From contig NZ_JAJKLK010000030.1 in the NCBI RefSeq assembly GCF_020982545.1, forward strand, positions 124,001-188,000: a DNA stretch of 64,000 nucleotides, given 5' to 3'. Made by a program: the position numbers and the translations under genes. Source of the stretch: Streptomyces sp. MNU76. Lineage in GTDB: Bacteria > Actinomycetota > Actinomycetes > Streptomycetales > Streptomycetaceae. Under the pieces are notes generated by a model. The model made no database searches, was not told the origin of the DNA, and was given only the letters and a program-made list of their open reading frames with translations. Positions 17,504-26,082 of the stretch are shown piece after piece (the stretch's first letter is position 1; every line of letters begins with the position of its first letter).

Positions 17504-18253
17504 ATGCCCTGGGGAATCGCTGAAGAAATAGAACCCGGTGATGTGGTCAACATACTGGGGATTGACCACGTGTTCTATGAAGAAGTGATGCGAACGGGAG
17601 GGACCGTCTCCTGGAACAACAACAACCCTGGAAACATCGTCAGCTCCGGAGAAGCGGAGAGTTACGGCGCATACCGGGGAAAGCGCAACAACATCTTCGC
17701 CGTCTTCCCGAGTGAAGCGCAAGGATTTGACGCCATCCGGCGTTTTCTCCTGAGACGCAAAGACAAAACGATCCTGCAAATGATGGAGGTTTACGCCCCC
17801 AGTGGACACGGCTCGAACAACCCCGAGGTCTACGCGCAGAAAATCTCCGCCGCCCTCGGCATGAGTACGGATACGCCGGTCAGCCAACTGAGCGACGAGC
17901 AGGTGACCGTTTTCGCGAGGGAGATCAAACGGATCGAGGGATGGCGCGAAGGACAGAGCCACGGTCCGGACGACCTGCCGAGTCAAATGAGCGAGTGGCT
18001 GACCAGATTCCCCACTCGAACCGAGCGCGAGGCGGCCGACCAGCCATTCGCCAGACGAGGATCCCCGAAGGCGGAAGGAATCAAGAACATTCAACGGCCC
18101 CTGAATGATCTCGGACACACGCCTGCTCTTGCCGTCGATGGAGCATTCGGCCCCAAGACCGAAGCGGCAGCGAAATTGTTTCAACAAAGAAACGGCCTCT
18201 CCGCGGACGGCATCGTCGGAAACAAGACCTGGAAAAAGCTCGCCGAGGCATGA
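17504..18253 (+). CDS. Peptidoglycan-binding protein with phage-type lysozyme-like N-terminal domain
   Basis: A 249-residue protein. The C-terminus (about 180-249) is a PG_binding_1 domain: IQRPLNDLGHTPALAVDGAFGPKTEAAAKLFQQRNGLSADGIVGNKTWKKL. The N-terminal part has NNNNPGNIVSSGE and GFDAIRRFLLRRKDKTILQMMEVYAPSGHGSNNPEVYAQKI, the pattern of phage structural/muralytic proteins of the P5 type. It should bind and possibly cut cell wall. No signal peptide is visible, so release would need lysis or a holin-like route. ATG 17504 is used because GGAGGA lies just before it; GTG 17492 is the alternative. It lies between the SARP gene and the protease-esterase gene. Confidence 0.78.
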   Translation: MPWGIAEEIEPGDVVNILGIDHVFYEEVMRTGGTVSWNNNNPGNIVSSGEAESYGAYRGKRNNIFAVFPSEAQGFDAIRRFLLRRKDKTILQMMEVYAPSGHGSNNPEVYAQKISAALGMSTDTPVSQLSDEQVTVFAREIKRIEGWREGQSHGPDDLPSQMSEWLTRFPTRTEREAADQPFARRGSPKAEGIKNIQRPLNDLGHTPALAVDGAFGPKTEAAAKLFQQRNGLSADGIVGNKTWKKLAEA

Positions 18254-18332
18254 CAGGCAGGTGACTCGCCCGGCCAACTCCTGGCGATCGACTGCCCCAT
18301 TGCCGACAGACCCGGACAGGACGGTGGAGACC

Positions 18333-20423
18333 ATGCCCGCGACGGAAACCGCACGCGAGGAGTTGCGACGGCAAGCCGCCGACGCAGCACGGCGGTACGG
18401 GGAATCGACCACGGAGCGGGAGCGGGTCGAGGAACAGCTGGCTGCGGGGATATCGTTCCCCGATGCCCCGGAAGCCCTGGCCATGCGCGCAGAGCGGATC
18501 CTCGACCGGGGCGGAGTCTCCTCCTCAGCCGTGGTGTCGAGCATCCACGCCGAAGCTCTGGGCCTTCCTGAGGCCAATGAGCGGATCATCAACCTGTCCA
18601 ACGAGCTCCAGGCCTGGAGCTTCCTGCCACGCGGTACACGGGCGGCCGGCACCGTCGCCCGGATCACCATGCGTCACGCAGGGCGCGAGCTCCCCCACGG
18701 CACCGGCTTTCTGGTCTCGCCGCGACTGCTGATGACCAACCAGCATGTGCTGCCCGACGAGAGCTTCGCCGACCGCTGCTTCCTGGAGTTCAACGCTCAG
18801 GTCACCATCGACAACGCCCCGGACTCGGTGATCAGGATGGAGTTCGATCCGGACACCTTCTTCGCCGCGGACAAGCGGCTGGACTTCGCGTTGGTGGCTG
18901 TGACCCCGGCCATGGACGGCCGCCCCCCGGGAGAGGTCTTCGGCTGGAACCGGCTCAGTGCCCAGGTCGGCAAGCTGGTGATCGGCGAACGCGTGAACAT
19001 CATCGGCCATCCCAACGGCCGTCTCAAAGAGATCGCCCTGCGCGACAACACCCTTCTGGTGCGGCTGGACGAGTTCATCCACTACACGACCGACACGGAA
19101 CCCGGCAACTCGGGTTCCCCCGTCTTCAACGACCAATGGGAAGTCGTGGCCCTGCACCACAGCGGCGTGCCGAGAACGGATGCCCAGGGACGAGTACTGC
19201 GCAAGGACGGCGGGCTCTGGCAGAGCGGCGAGGGGGATGAAGCGATCGACTGGATCGCGAACGAAGGCGTCCGCATCAGCTCCGTCCTGAAGCACCTGGC
19301 CACTTTGCGTCTCGACCCCGCGCGACGTGCGGTACTGGCCGAGCTGGGGCCGGACTCGGCACTCGGGCAGGGCATCCCGCCAGGCACGAAGGAGGCTGCG
19401 GTACCACCACTCCCGGCGCAGACCGCCGGCGCGACGAGTCGGCGCGGCACACCTGTTCCGGAGGCGACCGCCGCGACGGCCACTGTTGTTGCCGCCGAGC
19501 AGGCCGTCGGACTACGGGCTCGGGGCAGTGCGTTCGACGGCGGTGGGCGACACCTGGTGTTTCTGCACGGCAGGAGTCAACAGGGCAAGGATCCCAAGGC
19601 ACTTCGTCGGGAGTGGACGGCGGGCCTGAACCAGGGACTTACGCGTGCGGGATCGGACACGGTTGATCCGGCGGATGTCTGGTTCCCGTACTACGGCGAC
19701 CGGCTGGCAGCCCTCATGGGGGCGAAGGAGGCTGCCCATGGTGGCGTCGAGTGCGAGGATCTCACCGCGGCCTCGGCCGCCGAGCGGTTCGCCGCCGAGT
19801 CACCGTCGGGCTTCTACGAGCAGATGCTCGTAGAAGCGGCGAACAAGGCCGGCATGCCGCAGGACGGTCCCGTCGCCACCGAGGGGTTCGGGAGCGCCCT
19901 GGTCGGCAGATTCCAGCGGTCCCTCAGCTGGCTGGCGGCCAAGACCGATGTCGACGCGTGGACGATCGCCACCGTCTTCCGGGATGTCAGCCGCTACCTC
20001 AACGACCGCGAGGTCCGCGACACGGTGCTGGACACCGTCCTGGAGACGATGCCGACCAGCGGAGAACTGGTGTTGATCACCCATAGCCTCGGCACCGTCG
20101 TGGGTGTGGACCTCATCAGCCGGCTTCCGGCCGCGCTTGATCTCACCCTGCTCGTCACCGCGGGCAGCCCCCTGGGCATGAACACCGTGAACGAGCGCCT
20201 CCTCGCCGGTGGGCCCCACCGCCCCGAGAAGGCGCGCCAATGGTTCAACGCCTGGTGCCCGACCGACGCGGTCGCCATCGGCTGCCCGTTCGAGGACCCT
20301 CGTTGGGGCAAGGTCACGCACCTGGCCGTCGCCAACGCACGCGACCGGGCCCACAGCATCAACGAATACCTCGCCCACAAGGGCGTCGCCGACGAGATCG
20401 GCGGAGCGCTCCGCCGGCCCTGA
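18333..20423 (+). CDS. Trypsin-like (V8-type) protease fused to alpha/beta-hydrolase esterase
   Basis: 696 residues. After a helical N-terminal 100 residues, a trypsin-fold domain has GTGFLVSPRLLMTNQHVL (His138), KRLDFALVAV (Asp184) and TEPGNSGSPVFND (Ser260). A Pro/Ala-rich linker (about 345-400) leads to an alpha/beta hydrolase: HLVFLHGRSQQG, then LITHSLGTVVG (nucleophile Ser585 in a GxSxG-like THSLG) and RWFNAWC-type C-terminal strands with a likely His in RDRAHSI. ATG 18333 follows GGTGGAG. No secretion signal is seen. Trypsin-esterase fusions have been noted in predicted bacterial conflict systems; a membrane-lipid or ester target for the second domain is inferred. An ISL3-type element sits 49 bases after its stop. 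Confidence 0.87.
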   Translation: MPATETAREELRRQAADAARRYGESTTERERVEEQLAAGISFPDAPEALAMRAERILDRGGVSSSAVVSSIHAEALGLPEANERIINLSNELQAWSFLPRGTRAAGTVARITMRHAGRELPHGTGFLVSPRLLMTNQHVLPDESFADRCFLEFNAQVTIDNAPDSVIRMEFDPDTFFAADKRLDFALVAVTPAMDGRPPGEVFGWNRLSAQVGKLVIGERVNIIGHPNGRLKEIALRDNTLLVRLDEFIHYTTDTEPGNSGSPVFNDQWEVVALHHSGVPRTDAQGRVLRKDGGLWQSGEGDEAIDWIANEGVRISSVLKHLATLRLDPARRAVLAELGPDSALGQGIPPGTKEAAVPPLPAQTAGATSRRGTPVPEATAATATVVAAEQAVGLRARGSAFDGGGRHLVFLHGRSQQGKDPKALRREWTAGLNQGLTRAGSDTVDPADVWFPYYGDRLAALMGAKEAAHGGVECEDLTAASAAERFAAESPSGFYEQMLVEAANKAGMPQDGPVATEGFGSALVGRFQRSLSWLAAKTDVDAWTIATVFRDVSRYLNDREVRDTVLDTVLETMPTSGELVLITHSLGTVVGVDLISRLPAALDLTLLVTAGSPLGMNTVNERLLAGGPHRPEKARQWFNAWCPTDAVAIGCPFEDPRWGKVTHLAVANARDRAHSINEYLAHKGVADEIGGALRRP

Positions 20424-20472
20424 CCGACGCCGCCGAGTCGACCACGCGCAACGGGGGTCTGTACGGTGAGTG

Positions 20473-22098
20473 GCTCTGTCCCGTAATCGGTGGTAACGAC
20501 GAGTGACGGGCATCGTTGGCATGGTGTGCGAGATGTCAACGAGCTTGTGAGCGTGGTGTTTTCGGGGTTGTCGGCGCTGGTCATCGAGGGTGTGGCGGAC
20601 GAGGGCGGCCTGATCCGGGTGACGGCGCGGACCCGGCACGATCTGGTGCCGTGCCCCGAGTGCGGCACGCCGACAGGGCGGGTGCACGGGTTCCACGGGC
20701 GGAGAGTCGCGGACGTGCCCATGGACGGACGGCGGGTCGTCGTCTCGGTGAGGTTGCGGCGGCTGGTGTGCCCGGTGCTCGGCTGCTCGCGGCAGACGTT
20801 CCGCGAGCAGGTTCCCGGCGTCGTGGAGCGCTACCAGCGCCGGACCAACCGTCTGGCCGACCAACTCGGCTCTGTGGTCAAGGAGTTAGCGGGCCGGGCG
20901 GGTGAACGCCTCTCACGCGTGCTGGCCTGCTGGATCTCGCTCGACCGCCCTGCGCATACTCATGCGCAGGGCGGTCCTGCTGCTGCGCGTCCCGCGCGTG
21001 CTCGGCGTCGACGATTTCGCCCTCAAGCGCCTAAGCACCGCTACGCCACCGTGATCATTGACGCCGAGACCGGCGAGCGGATCGACGTCCTGCCCGATCG
21101 CACCGCCGAGACCCTGGCGGTGTGGCTGCGCGAGCATCCCGGGGCCGAGTACGTCTGCCGGGACGGCTCCACTACCTATGGCGAGGCGATCCGCCAGGCC
21201 CTGCCCGAAGCAGTGCAGGTCAGCGACAGGTGGCATCTGTGGAGCAACCTGTGCGGCAAGGTCCTGGCCGAGGTCCGCTCCCCGCCGCGTGCTGGGCGAC
21301 CGCCGTGAACCCGCCGCCCGGGGGCGTCCGCGAGCAGACCACCCGCGAACGCTGGCAGCAGGTCCACGACCTGCTCGAAAAGGGTGTCGGCCTGCTCGAA
21401 TGCGCCCGCCGCCTCGACGTCGCACTGAACACCGTCAAGCGGTACGCCCGCATGAAGGAGCCCACCGCCGAGCGTCGCGCACCCCGGTACCGGCCCACGC
21501 TCGTCGACCCTTACCGCGACCACCTCCGCGCCCGTCGCGCTGCCGACCCGGCCGTCCCCGTCAAGCAACTGTTCCGGGAGGTCAAGGAGCTGGGATACAC
21601 GGGCAGCCTCAACCTGCTCTACCGCTACATCACCCAGGGCCGGGCCGAGGGCGACAAGCCCGTCACCACCCCGCAGCGCTTCGCCCGCCTCCTCCTGACC
21701 CGCCCCGAGAGCCTGCGCGACAAGGACGCCGCACTGCTGCGGGAACTCACCAAAGCCTGCCCCGAGATGACTGGACTCGCCCGCCTGACCGGCGAGTTCG
21801 CGCAGCTGCTGACCCCGGCCGAGGGCAACGACGTCAAGCTCACCGTCTGGATCACCGCAGTTCGCTCCACCGACCTGCCCCACCTGCACTCCTTCACGAA
21901 CGGCCTTGAGCTCGACCGCGCAGCCGTCGACGCCGGACTCACCACCCCGTACCACAACGGCCGCACCGAAGGCGTCAACACACGAACCAAGAAGATCATG
22001 AGGCAGATGCACGGCCGAGCCGGGTTCTCCCTGCTCCGCCACCGCATCCTCCTCCAGTGATCACCACACAGCGCTACCACCGATTACGGGACAGAGCC
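20473..22098 (+). mobile_element. ISL3-type insertion sequence
   Basis: 1626 bp with perfect 24-bp terminal inverted repeats (20473-20496 and 22075-22098, outer end GGCTCTGTCCCGTAATCGG). It encodes an ISL3-family transposase read in several frames. No 8-bp target duplication is seen at the outer ends. The right repeat is followed immediately by a second copy of its outer 17 bases (22099-22115), suggesting overlap with a remnant of another copy or an imprecise event. Confidence 0.85.
20526..22060 (+). pseudogene. ISL3-family transposase, several frameshifts
   Basis: N-terminal zinc-finger part VPCPECGTPTGRVHGFHGR, LRRLVCPVLGCSRQTFREQ and VKELAG are intact from GTG 20526. At about 20930 the family sequence shifts frame (RILMRR...VPRVLGVDDFALKR, holding the first catalytic Asp), returns at about 21035 (RYATVIIDAETGERIDVLPDR), then shifts again at about 21290 into EQTTRERWQQVHDLLEKGVG. 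The C-terminus is intact (GRTEGVNTRTKKIMRQMHGRAGFSLLRHRILL, catalytic Glu in TEGVN). It is inactive as written, unless the breaks are sequence errors. It contains an in-frame TTA (KEL) near 20885. Confidence 0.85.
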
Positions 22099-22115
22099 GA
22101 TTACGGGACAGAGCC
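22099..22115 (+). repeat. Partial second copy of the ISL3 terminal repeat
   Basis: GATTACGGGACAGAGCC is an exact tandem repeat of 22082-22098, the outer 17 bases of the right inverted repeat. Confidence 0.9.
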
Positions 22116-22421
22116 GTTCGCTACACAGACCCCCAGGTTGGTGCGACGTCAGTTGGGGAGACGCTACTGCGGACGCGGTACGACTTACACCCACCAGCAT
22201 CGAAGCGAGCTGGCCAACTGCGCGAGCCTCGCCCAACTCTGGCTTCTACGCTGCTGCCAAGCCAGGGGCTCACCAAGCAACAACCACCGCCGGGTTCTTG
22301 GCGAGCTCTTGCTAGTCCTAGCCGCTGCCCCGCTACACGAGATCAAGACGTGAACGCTATCCGTACGTGTTTGGTACGCGAAATGTGCGCTTCGCGCTAG
22401 GGTCGGGGCAGGAGGTGCTGC
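22116..22421. other. Intergenic region upstream of Tap-like gene
   Basis: About 305 bases between the ISL3 end and the Tap-like gene. It contains no credible reading frame. A short inverted repeat CGTAC-N7-GTACG lies near 22363, about 60 bases before the start codon, and could be an autoregulatory site for the downstream HTH protein. Confidence 0.35.
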
Positions 22422-23231
22422 ATGTCCGAGCTGTTCGACGCGGTCGACGCGCTCATCGCGTCCCGCTCCCCGTTGCCGCCCCCGGCGGAGCGCAGGCGGC
22501 TGCGCCAGGCGCATGGCCTGACGCTGGACGAGGTGGCCGCCGCACTGCAGGTGCGGCGCGCGACGGTCAGCGGCTGGGAGGCCGGCAAGACCGAGCCGCG
22601 GCCGCCGGAGCGCGAGGCATACGCCCGCATGCTCAAGCAGCTCGCCCAGCTCTACCCCGCCAACGCCCCGGTGCCCTCTGAGGACACGGCGATCCCCGAG
22701 ACGCCTGCCCTCCCAGCTGCTCCTGCGTCAACGGGAGCCGAACCGGCCAAAGCCCGCACCGAACCCACAGGCCCGATCCCAGAGCCTGCTTCTGAGAACA
22801 CCGCACTGCGCCCCGCCGCTGTGCCGCATCCGGCGGCCACGACCAGGCCGACGTCGCGTCGGCCGCCCGCGCGTAAGGCCGCCCCCGCTGGCACCCCAGC
22901 CGGTGGTGCCGATGCGCGGTTCGAGAACGGGCCGCTGGCGGTCGTCGACGTCGAAGACGGTCAGGCGCTGGCGTACTGCGTCGGCGGCCTGGTCCTGGAT
23001 GTACCGGCGAAGTCGATTGCGGCCCTGGTGGAGTGGACGCTCCGCGAAGGGCGGCTCGGCCAGCCGAAGTTGTCCGGGCCGGGCAAGGACGCCGACCCGC
23101 TGATCGTGCTGACCGAGGCCGCGTGCGAGCACTACGGCCTGCCCGTCACGCTTACACAGCAGGAGCGTCTGGCCGGCCGGATCCCGGAGGGCCACAAGGT
23201 CATCAAGCAGCTGATGTTGCGGCCCTCTTGA
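22422..23231 (+). CDS. Truncated telomere-associated protein Tap-like, XRE-type HTH
   Basis: 269 residues. The N-terminal HTH (ERRRLRQAHGLTLDEVAAALQVRRATVSGWEAGKTEPRPP, about 24-64) and the block FENGPLAVVDVEDGQALAYCVGGLVLDVPAKSIAALVEWTLREGRLG...KDADPLIVLTEAA, ending RIPEGHKVIKQ, follow the N-terminal third of Streptomyces Tap proteins, which recruit the terminal protein to telomeres. Full Tap proteins run to about 700 residues; this one stops at LMLRPS. A Pro/Ala linker (75-165) joins the blocks. The ATG is preceded by GGAGG. It may be a regulator derived from Tap or a decayed Tap. It suggests a linear replicon. Recognition is from remembered family sequence, not a search. Confidence 0.65.
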   Translation: MSELFDAVDALIASRSPLPPPAERRRLRQAHGLTLDEVAAALQVRRATVSGWEAGKTEPRPPEREAYARMLKQLAQLYPANAPVPSEDTAIPETPALPAAPASTGAEPAKARTEPTGPIPEPASENTALRPAAVPHPAATTRPTSRRPPARKAAPAGTPAGGADARFENGPLAVVDVEDGQALAYCVGGLVLDVPAKSIAALVEWTLREGRLGQPKLSGPGKDADPLIVLTEAACEHYGLPVTLTQQERLAGRIPEGHKVIKQLMLRPS

Positions 23232-23604
23232 AGGTGAGCAGCCCTTGCTCGCCAGCCAGGGACTTGCTCAGTTTTAGAGAGCGGAGTCCGATAGAAGTTA
23301 CTGGAAAGTAGGGTTGGTGCCGGAGATCGAGTGTGTGCCTCGGTGACTCGGCTTTACCTGCGGTTTTGTGGGGTGGCCCCGCGGCCTGCTCAACAGGAGC
23401 CTTGGCTGCTCAGGGGCAAGAGGTCGCCGGTAGTGGCGGTCGTGGGGCGCGGACATGCAGGCTCCGAGTCGGCCCAGTGTCGTGGCGTGACGCTTCGTCG
23501 GGCCTGGTCCGAACCGGCCGGACGTGTCGCCGTAGGGTGACTTCTCGTACCAGCCCGGGGGAGCCCTGGGCATCAGATGCGCGCAGCAAGCGGGGGAGTA
23601 CGCG
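23232..23604. other. Intergenic region upstream of EACC1-caspase operon
   Basis: 373 bases with lower GC at its start (TTTTAGAGAGCGGAGTCCGATAG). It presumably holds the promoter of the EACC1-caspase pair. No conserved reading frame or clear operator is seen. Confidence 0.35.
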
Positions 23605-23988
23605 ATGCACGGCACCCAGGACACCGGGGCGACGGATGTTCAGATCGGGCTCGACTCGGCGAGTGAACTCGACGATCGCCTGGCACTGATCGGGTGGCTC
23701 CGCGGTGAACGCGGCCTCCAGGGGCGCGTGCACGTCCTGCCCGCCGCACCTGCGGAGAACGAGCTTGGTGCCGGGCTCGACTTGCTCACGGTATCCCTCG
23801 GTTCCGGAGGAGTCGCCACCGTCCTGGCCGGTTCCCTCGCCACCTGGTTGCAGAATCGGCGTACCCCGACCAAGATCCGCATCTCCGTCACCCGGGCCGA
23901 CCGCACCCTGGAGCTCGAGACCGGTGACGCCGCCGAGGCCGAGGCGTTGATCCGGCGGTTCCTGGGGGAGGACGCCGATGGAGTCTGA
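23605..23988 (+). CDS. EACC1 family protein (effector-associated constant component)
   Basis: 127 residues with the EACC1 pattern: GRVHVLPAAPAENELGAGLDLLTVSLGSGGVATVLAGSLATWLQNRRTPTKIRISVTRADRTLELETGD. It has a Gly/Ala-rich helical hairpin that may associate with membrane, then a small beta domain. EACC1 proteins are short partners encoded directly before caspase-, trypsin- or nuclease-type effectors in predicted NTP-dependent conflict systems of actinobacteria. Here it precedes and overlaps the caspase gene by 11 bases, which fits an adaptor role. GGGGGAG lies seven bases before the ATG. Confidence 0.82.
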   Translation: MHGTQDTGATDVQIGLDSASELDDRLALIGWLRGERGLQGRVHVLPAAPAENELGAGLDLLTVSLGSGGVATVLAGSLATWLQNRRTPTKIRISVTRADRTLELETGDAAEAEALIRRFLGEDADGV

Positions 23989-25513
23989 CGACGCCGCCGT
24001 GCTCATTGGTGTCTCCAGCTACCGAGATCCCTCTCTTTTGGACGTGCCCGCTGCGCGCAATAGCCTGCACGCGATGCACCGGCTGCTGATCAGCCCCGAG
24101 TTGTGCGGCTGGTCCGAGGACCAGGTGCACGTTCTGGAGGACCCCGCCGGGGCCACGGACATGGCCCTGGAACTGCACCGCCTGGCCGAGGAAACCACGG
24201 GTACCCTGCTGATTTACTTCGTCGGCCACGGGGTTGTCAGCAAGTCCGGTGCGCTGTGCCTGGCCGCTGGCGATAGTCAGCTGCGCTATCCCGACCTGAC
24301 CGGCCTGGAGTACGACAAGGTCCGCAGCGCTCTCCTGGACTCACCGGCCCAGGTGAAGTTGGTGATTCTCGACTGCTGTTACTCGGGCCGGATCATCCAC
24401 GGTCTGGCGGGCACTGGTGAGAGCCAACTCGTGGACAGCACCGACATCCGCGGCGTCTATACGCTCACAGCGGCCGACCAGGTCGCGCACGCGCCTTCGC
24501 GAGACGAGACCGCTAGCACGTCCTTCACCCAGGTTCTGTGCGACGTCGTGCGAAGCGGCATCCCAGGCGCCCCGCCGGCGCTCGCTCTGACTGACATCTA
24601 TCCGAAGCTCAAGAGCACGCTCAAGGCACGTGGTCTTCCGGAACCCAACCAGCGGGGGACCGACACTGTCGAGTCCTATCCTTTCAGCCGCAACGTCGCG
24701 TACACCGGCGGAACCGGATTCCGGCTGCTCCCTCAGGAGCACGTGGACCGCTTCCTCAGGTTCCTCGCCGCACAGCCGCACCACGACCTCACGGCTGAGA
24801 GTATCGAGAAGCTGGAGGACTGGCCCGGCGTCTACCTTCTGCACCGGGAGTCCCACGATGCCCCGGAGATCCTCTACGTCGCACGGAATGATCGATCGAT
24901 CGCCGCCCGTCTCGGCCAACACCTGCGAAAGATCAGCGGACGTTGCCATATCGACGCCCGCGACCTCTCGTTCAGCTATCTCAAACTGGACGACGACCTC
25001 AGTGTCCTGGCCCCGGAGCGCCTCGTGCTCCGGCACCTTCACGCCCAGGGACGTTCTCCGCAGTGGAACAACACCGGCTTCGGAAACAACGACGCGGGCA
25101 GGATGAGGGACTCCCGCCGGCGCAACGGCGACGACTTCGACGTACTCCATCCCATCGACCTGTCATGGCCTGTTCGCTTCGACGACCCAGCCCGCAAGGT
25201 GACGGCGCACAAGATGGCCGCGCAACTACGAGCCCAACTTCCTTACAGCTTCCGCATCGAGCCCTGGGAAACCGAACTTGACCATGTGCGGCTCGCCCTC
25301 CCGGACGGCTCTCTCAGCGCCGATCAGGCCTTCCGCCTGCTAGCCACTGCCATGGGCGACTCATGGCAGATCAGCGCCCTGGTAGGCCAGGTTCTGATCT
25401 ACCGGGAGCAGGACAAGAGGTATCCCAACGCCATCCGCTACTACGCGGGCACACAGACGATCACTGAAATGCCTGACGTATGCAAGGCGGCCGGCCTCCC
25501 TGACGACTGCTAG
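23978..25513 (+). CDS. Caspase (C14) protease fused to Eco29kI-like GIY-YIG endonuclease
   Basis: 511 residues. The N-terminal caspase fold has AVLIGVSSYRDPSL, LIYFVGHGVV (His84) and LVILDCCYSG (Cys134), followed by a p10-like end (YTLTAADQVAHAP). From about 283 a second domain reads GVYLLHRES (GIY strand, 284-286), EILYVARND (YIG strand, 299-301), IAARLGQH (Arg311), APERLVL (Glu347), WNNTGFGNNDAGR (364-374) and DFDVLHP. This is the layout of Eco29kI-family restriction nucleases. A short C-terminal domain (about 400-511) completes it. By inference, EACC1-dependent activation triggers self- or partner cleavage by the caspase and frees or licenses a DNA-cutting domain, giving abortive infection. 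Its end overlaps the converging STAS gene by 4 bases. Confidence 0.85.
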   Translation: MESDDAAVLIGVSSYRDPSLLDVPAARNSLHAMHRLLISPELCGWSEDQVHVLEDPAGATDMALELHRLAEETTGTLLIYFVGHGVVSKSGALCLAAGDSQLRYPDLTGLEYDKVRSALLDSPAQVKLVILDCCYSGRIIHGLAGTGESQLVDSTDIRGVYTLTAADQVAHAPSRDETASTSFTQVLCDVVRSGIPGAPPALALTDIYPKLKSTLKARGLPEPNQRGTDTVESYPFSRNVAYTGGTGFRLLPQEHVDRFLRFLAAQPHHDLTAESIEKLEDWPGVYLLHRESHDAPEILYVARNDRSIAARLGQHLRKISGRCHIDARDLSFSYLKLDDDLSVLAPERLVLRHLHAQGRSPQWNNTGFGNNDAGRMRDSRRRNGDDFDVLHPIDLSWPVRFDDPARKVTAHKMAAQLRAQLPYSFRIEPWETELDHVRLALPDGSLSADQAFRLLATAMGDSWQISALVGQVLIYREQDKRYPNAIRYYAGTQTITEMPDVCKAAGLPDDC

Positions 25514-26067
25514 GGCAGGGTGTACGTGAACTCCTTGCCACCCCGCTCCGGGCCGGGTGCGCGGTTGCGGCTCAAGGCTCCAGCCTGGACAAGGCGTTTG
25601 AGCCGGTTGTTGGCGTTGGTGACGGAGATACCGAGTGCTTCGGCCAGCTCCTGGGCCCGGAAGGTACCCAGGCGGCGCGCCTGGGCGTAGGTGCCCGGCA
25701 TGACGGTGGTCTCGCCCAGCAGCGTGTGGTCCTCGCCCTGCACGGCGAACTGCTTGCGCCGCTCCAGGCAGACGGCGACGGACTCGCGTGTTTCCTCGTT
25801 CAGCCCGACGAGCCGGACTGCGGCAGCCTGCACGTCACCAGCCGCCAGGGACACGTACAGCTTGCCCAGAAACTCGTCCACGAAGCTGTGAGTCATGGCC
25901 TCGGTGCCGGTGAAGTCGATGTCCAGGACGGGAACGGGGCCGGCCGATCTGAGTACGTTCTCCAGCTCACCGCGTTTGGATGCCCCCGTGCCGCGGGTGG
26001 ACAAAAACGTACCCGGATCGCTGACGGGGAAGGTGAGCCTTTGCTTCTTCGCCTTCATTGAACGCAT
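25510..26067 (-). CDS. STAS-like (DUF4325-type) protein with C-terminal winged helix
   Basis: 185 residues. The first part is a STAS-like fold: VPVLDIDFTGTEAMTHSFVDEFLGKLY, the pattern of DUF4325 proteins paired with HATPases. The C-terminus (about 125-175) is a winged helix: LGTFRAQELAEALGISVTNANNRLKRLVQAGALSR. It probably works like an anti-sigma or anti-anti-sigma switch, transmitting the state of the neighbouring ATP-binding protein to DNA. It lies 15 bases downstream of the HATPase gene in one operon. ATG 26067 or ATG 26058 could be the start. Confidence 0.78.
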   Translation of the reverse strand: MRSMKAKKQRLTFPVSDPGTFLSTRGTGASKRGELENVLRSAGPVPVLDIDFTGTEAMTHSFVDEFLGKLYVSLAAGDVQAAAVRLVGLNEETRESVAVCLERRKQFAVQGEDHTLLGETTVMPGTYAQARRLGTFRAQELAEALGISVTNANNRLKRLVQAGALSRNRAPGPERGGKEFTYTLP

Positions 26068-26082
26068 TGAAGCACAGTGGGG

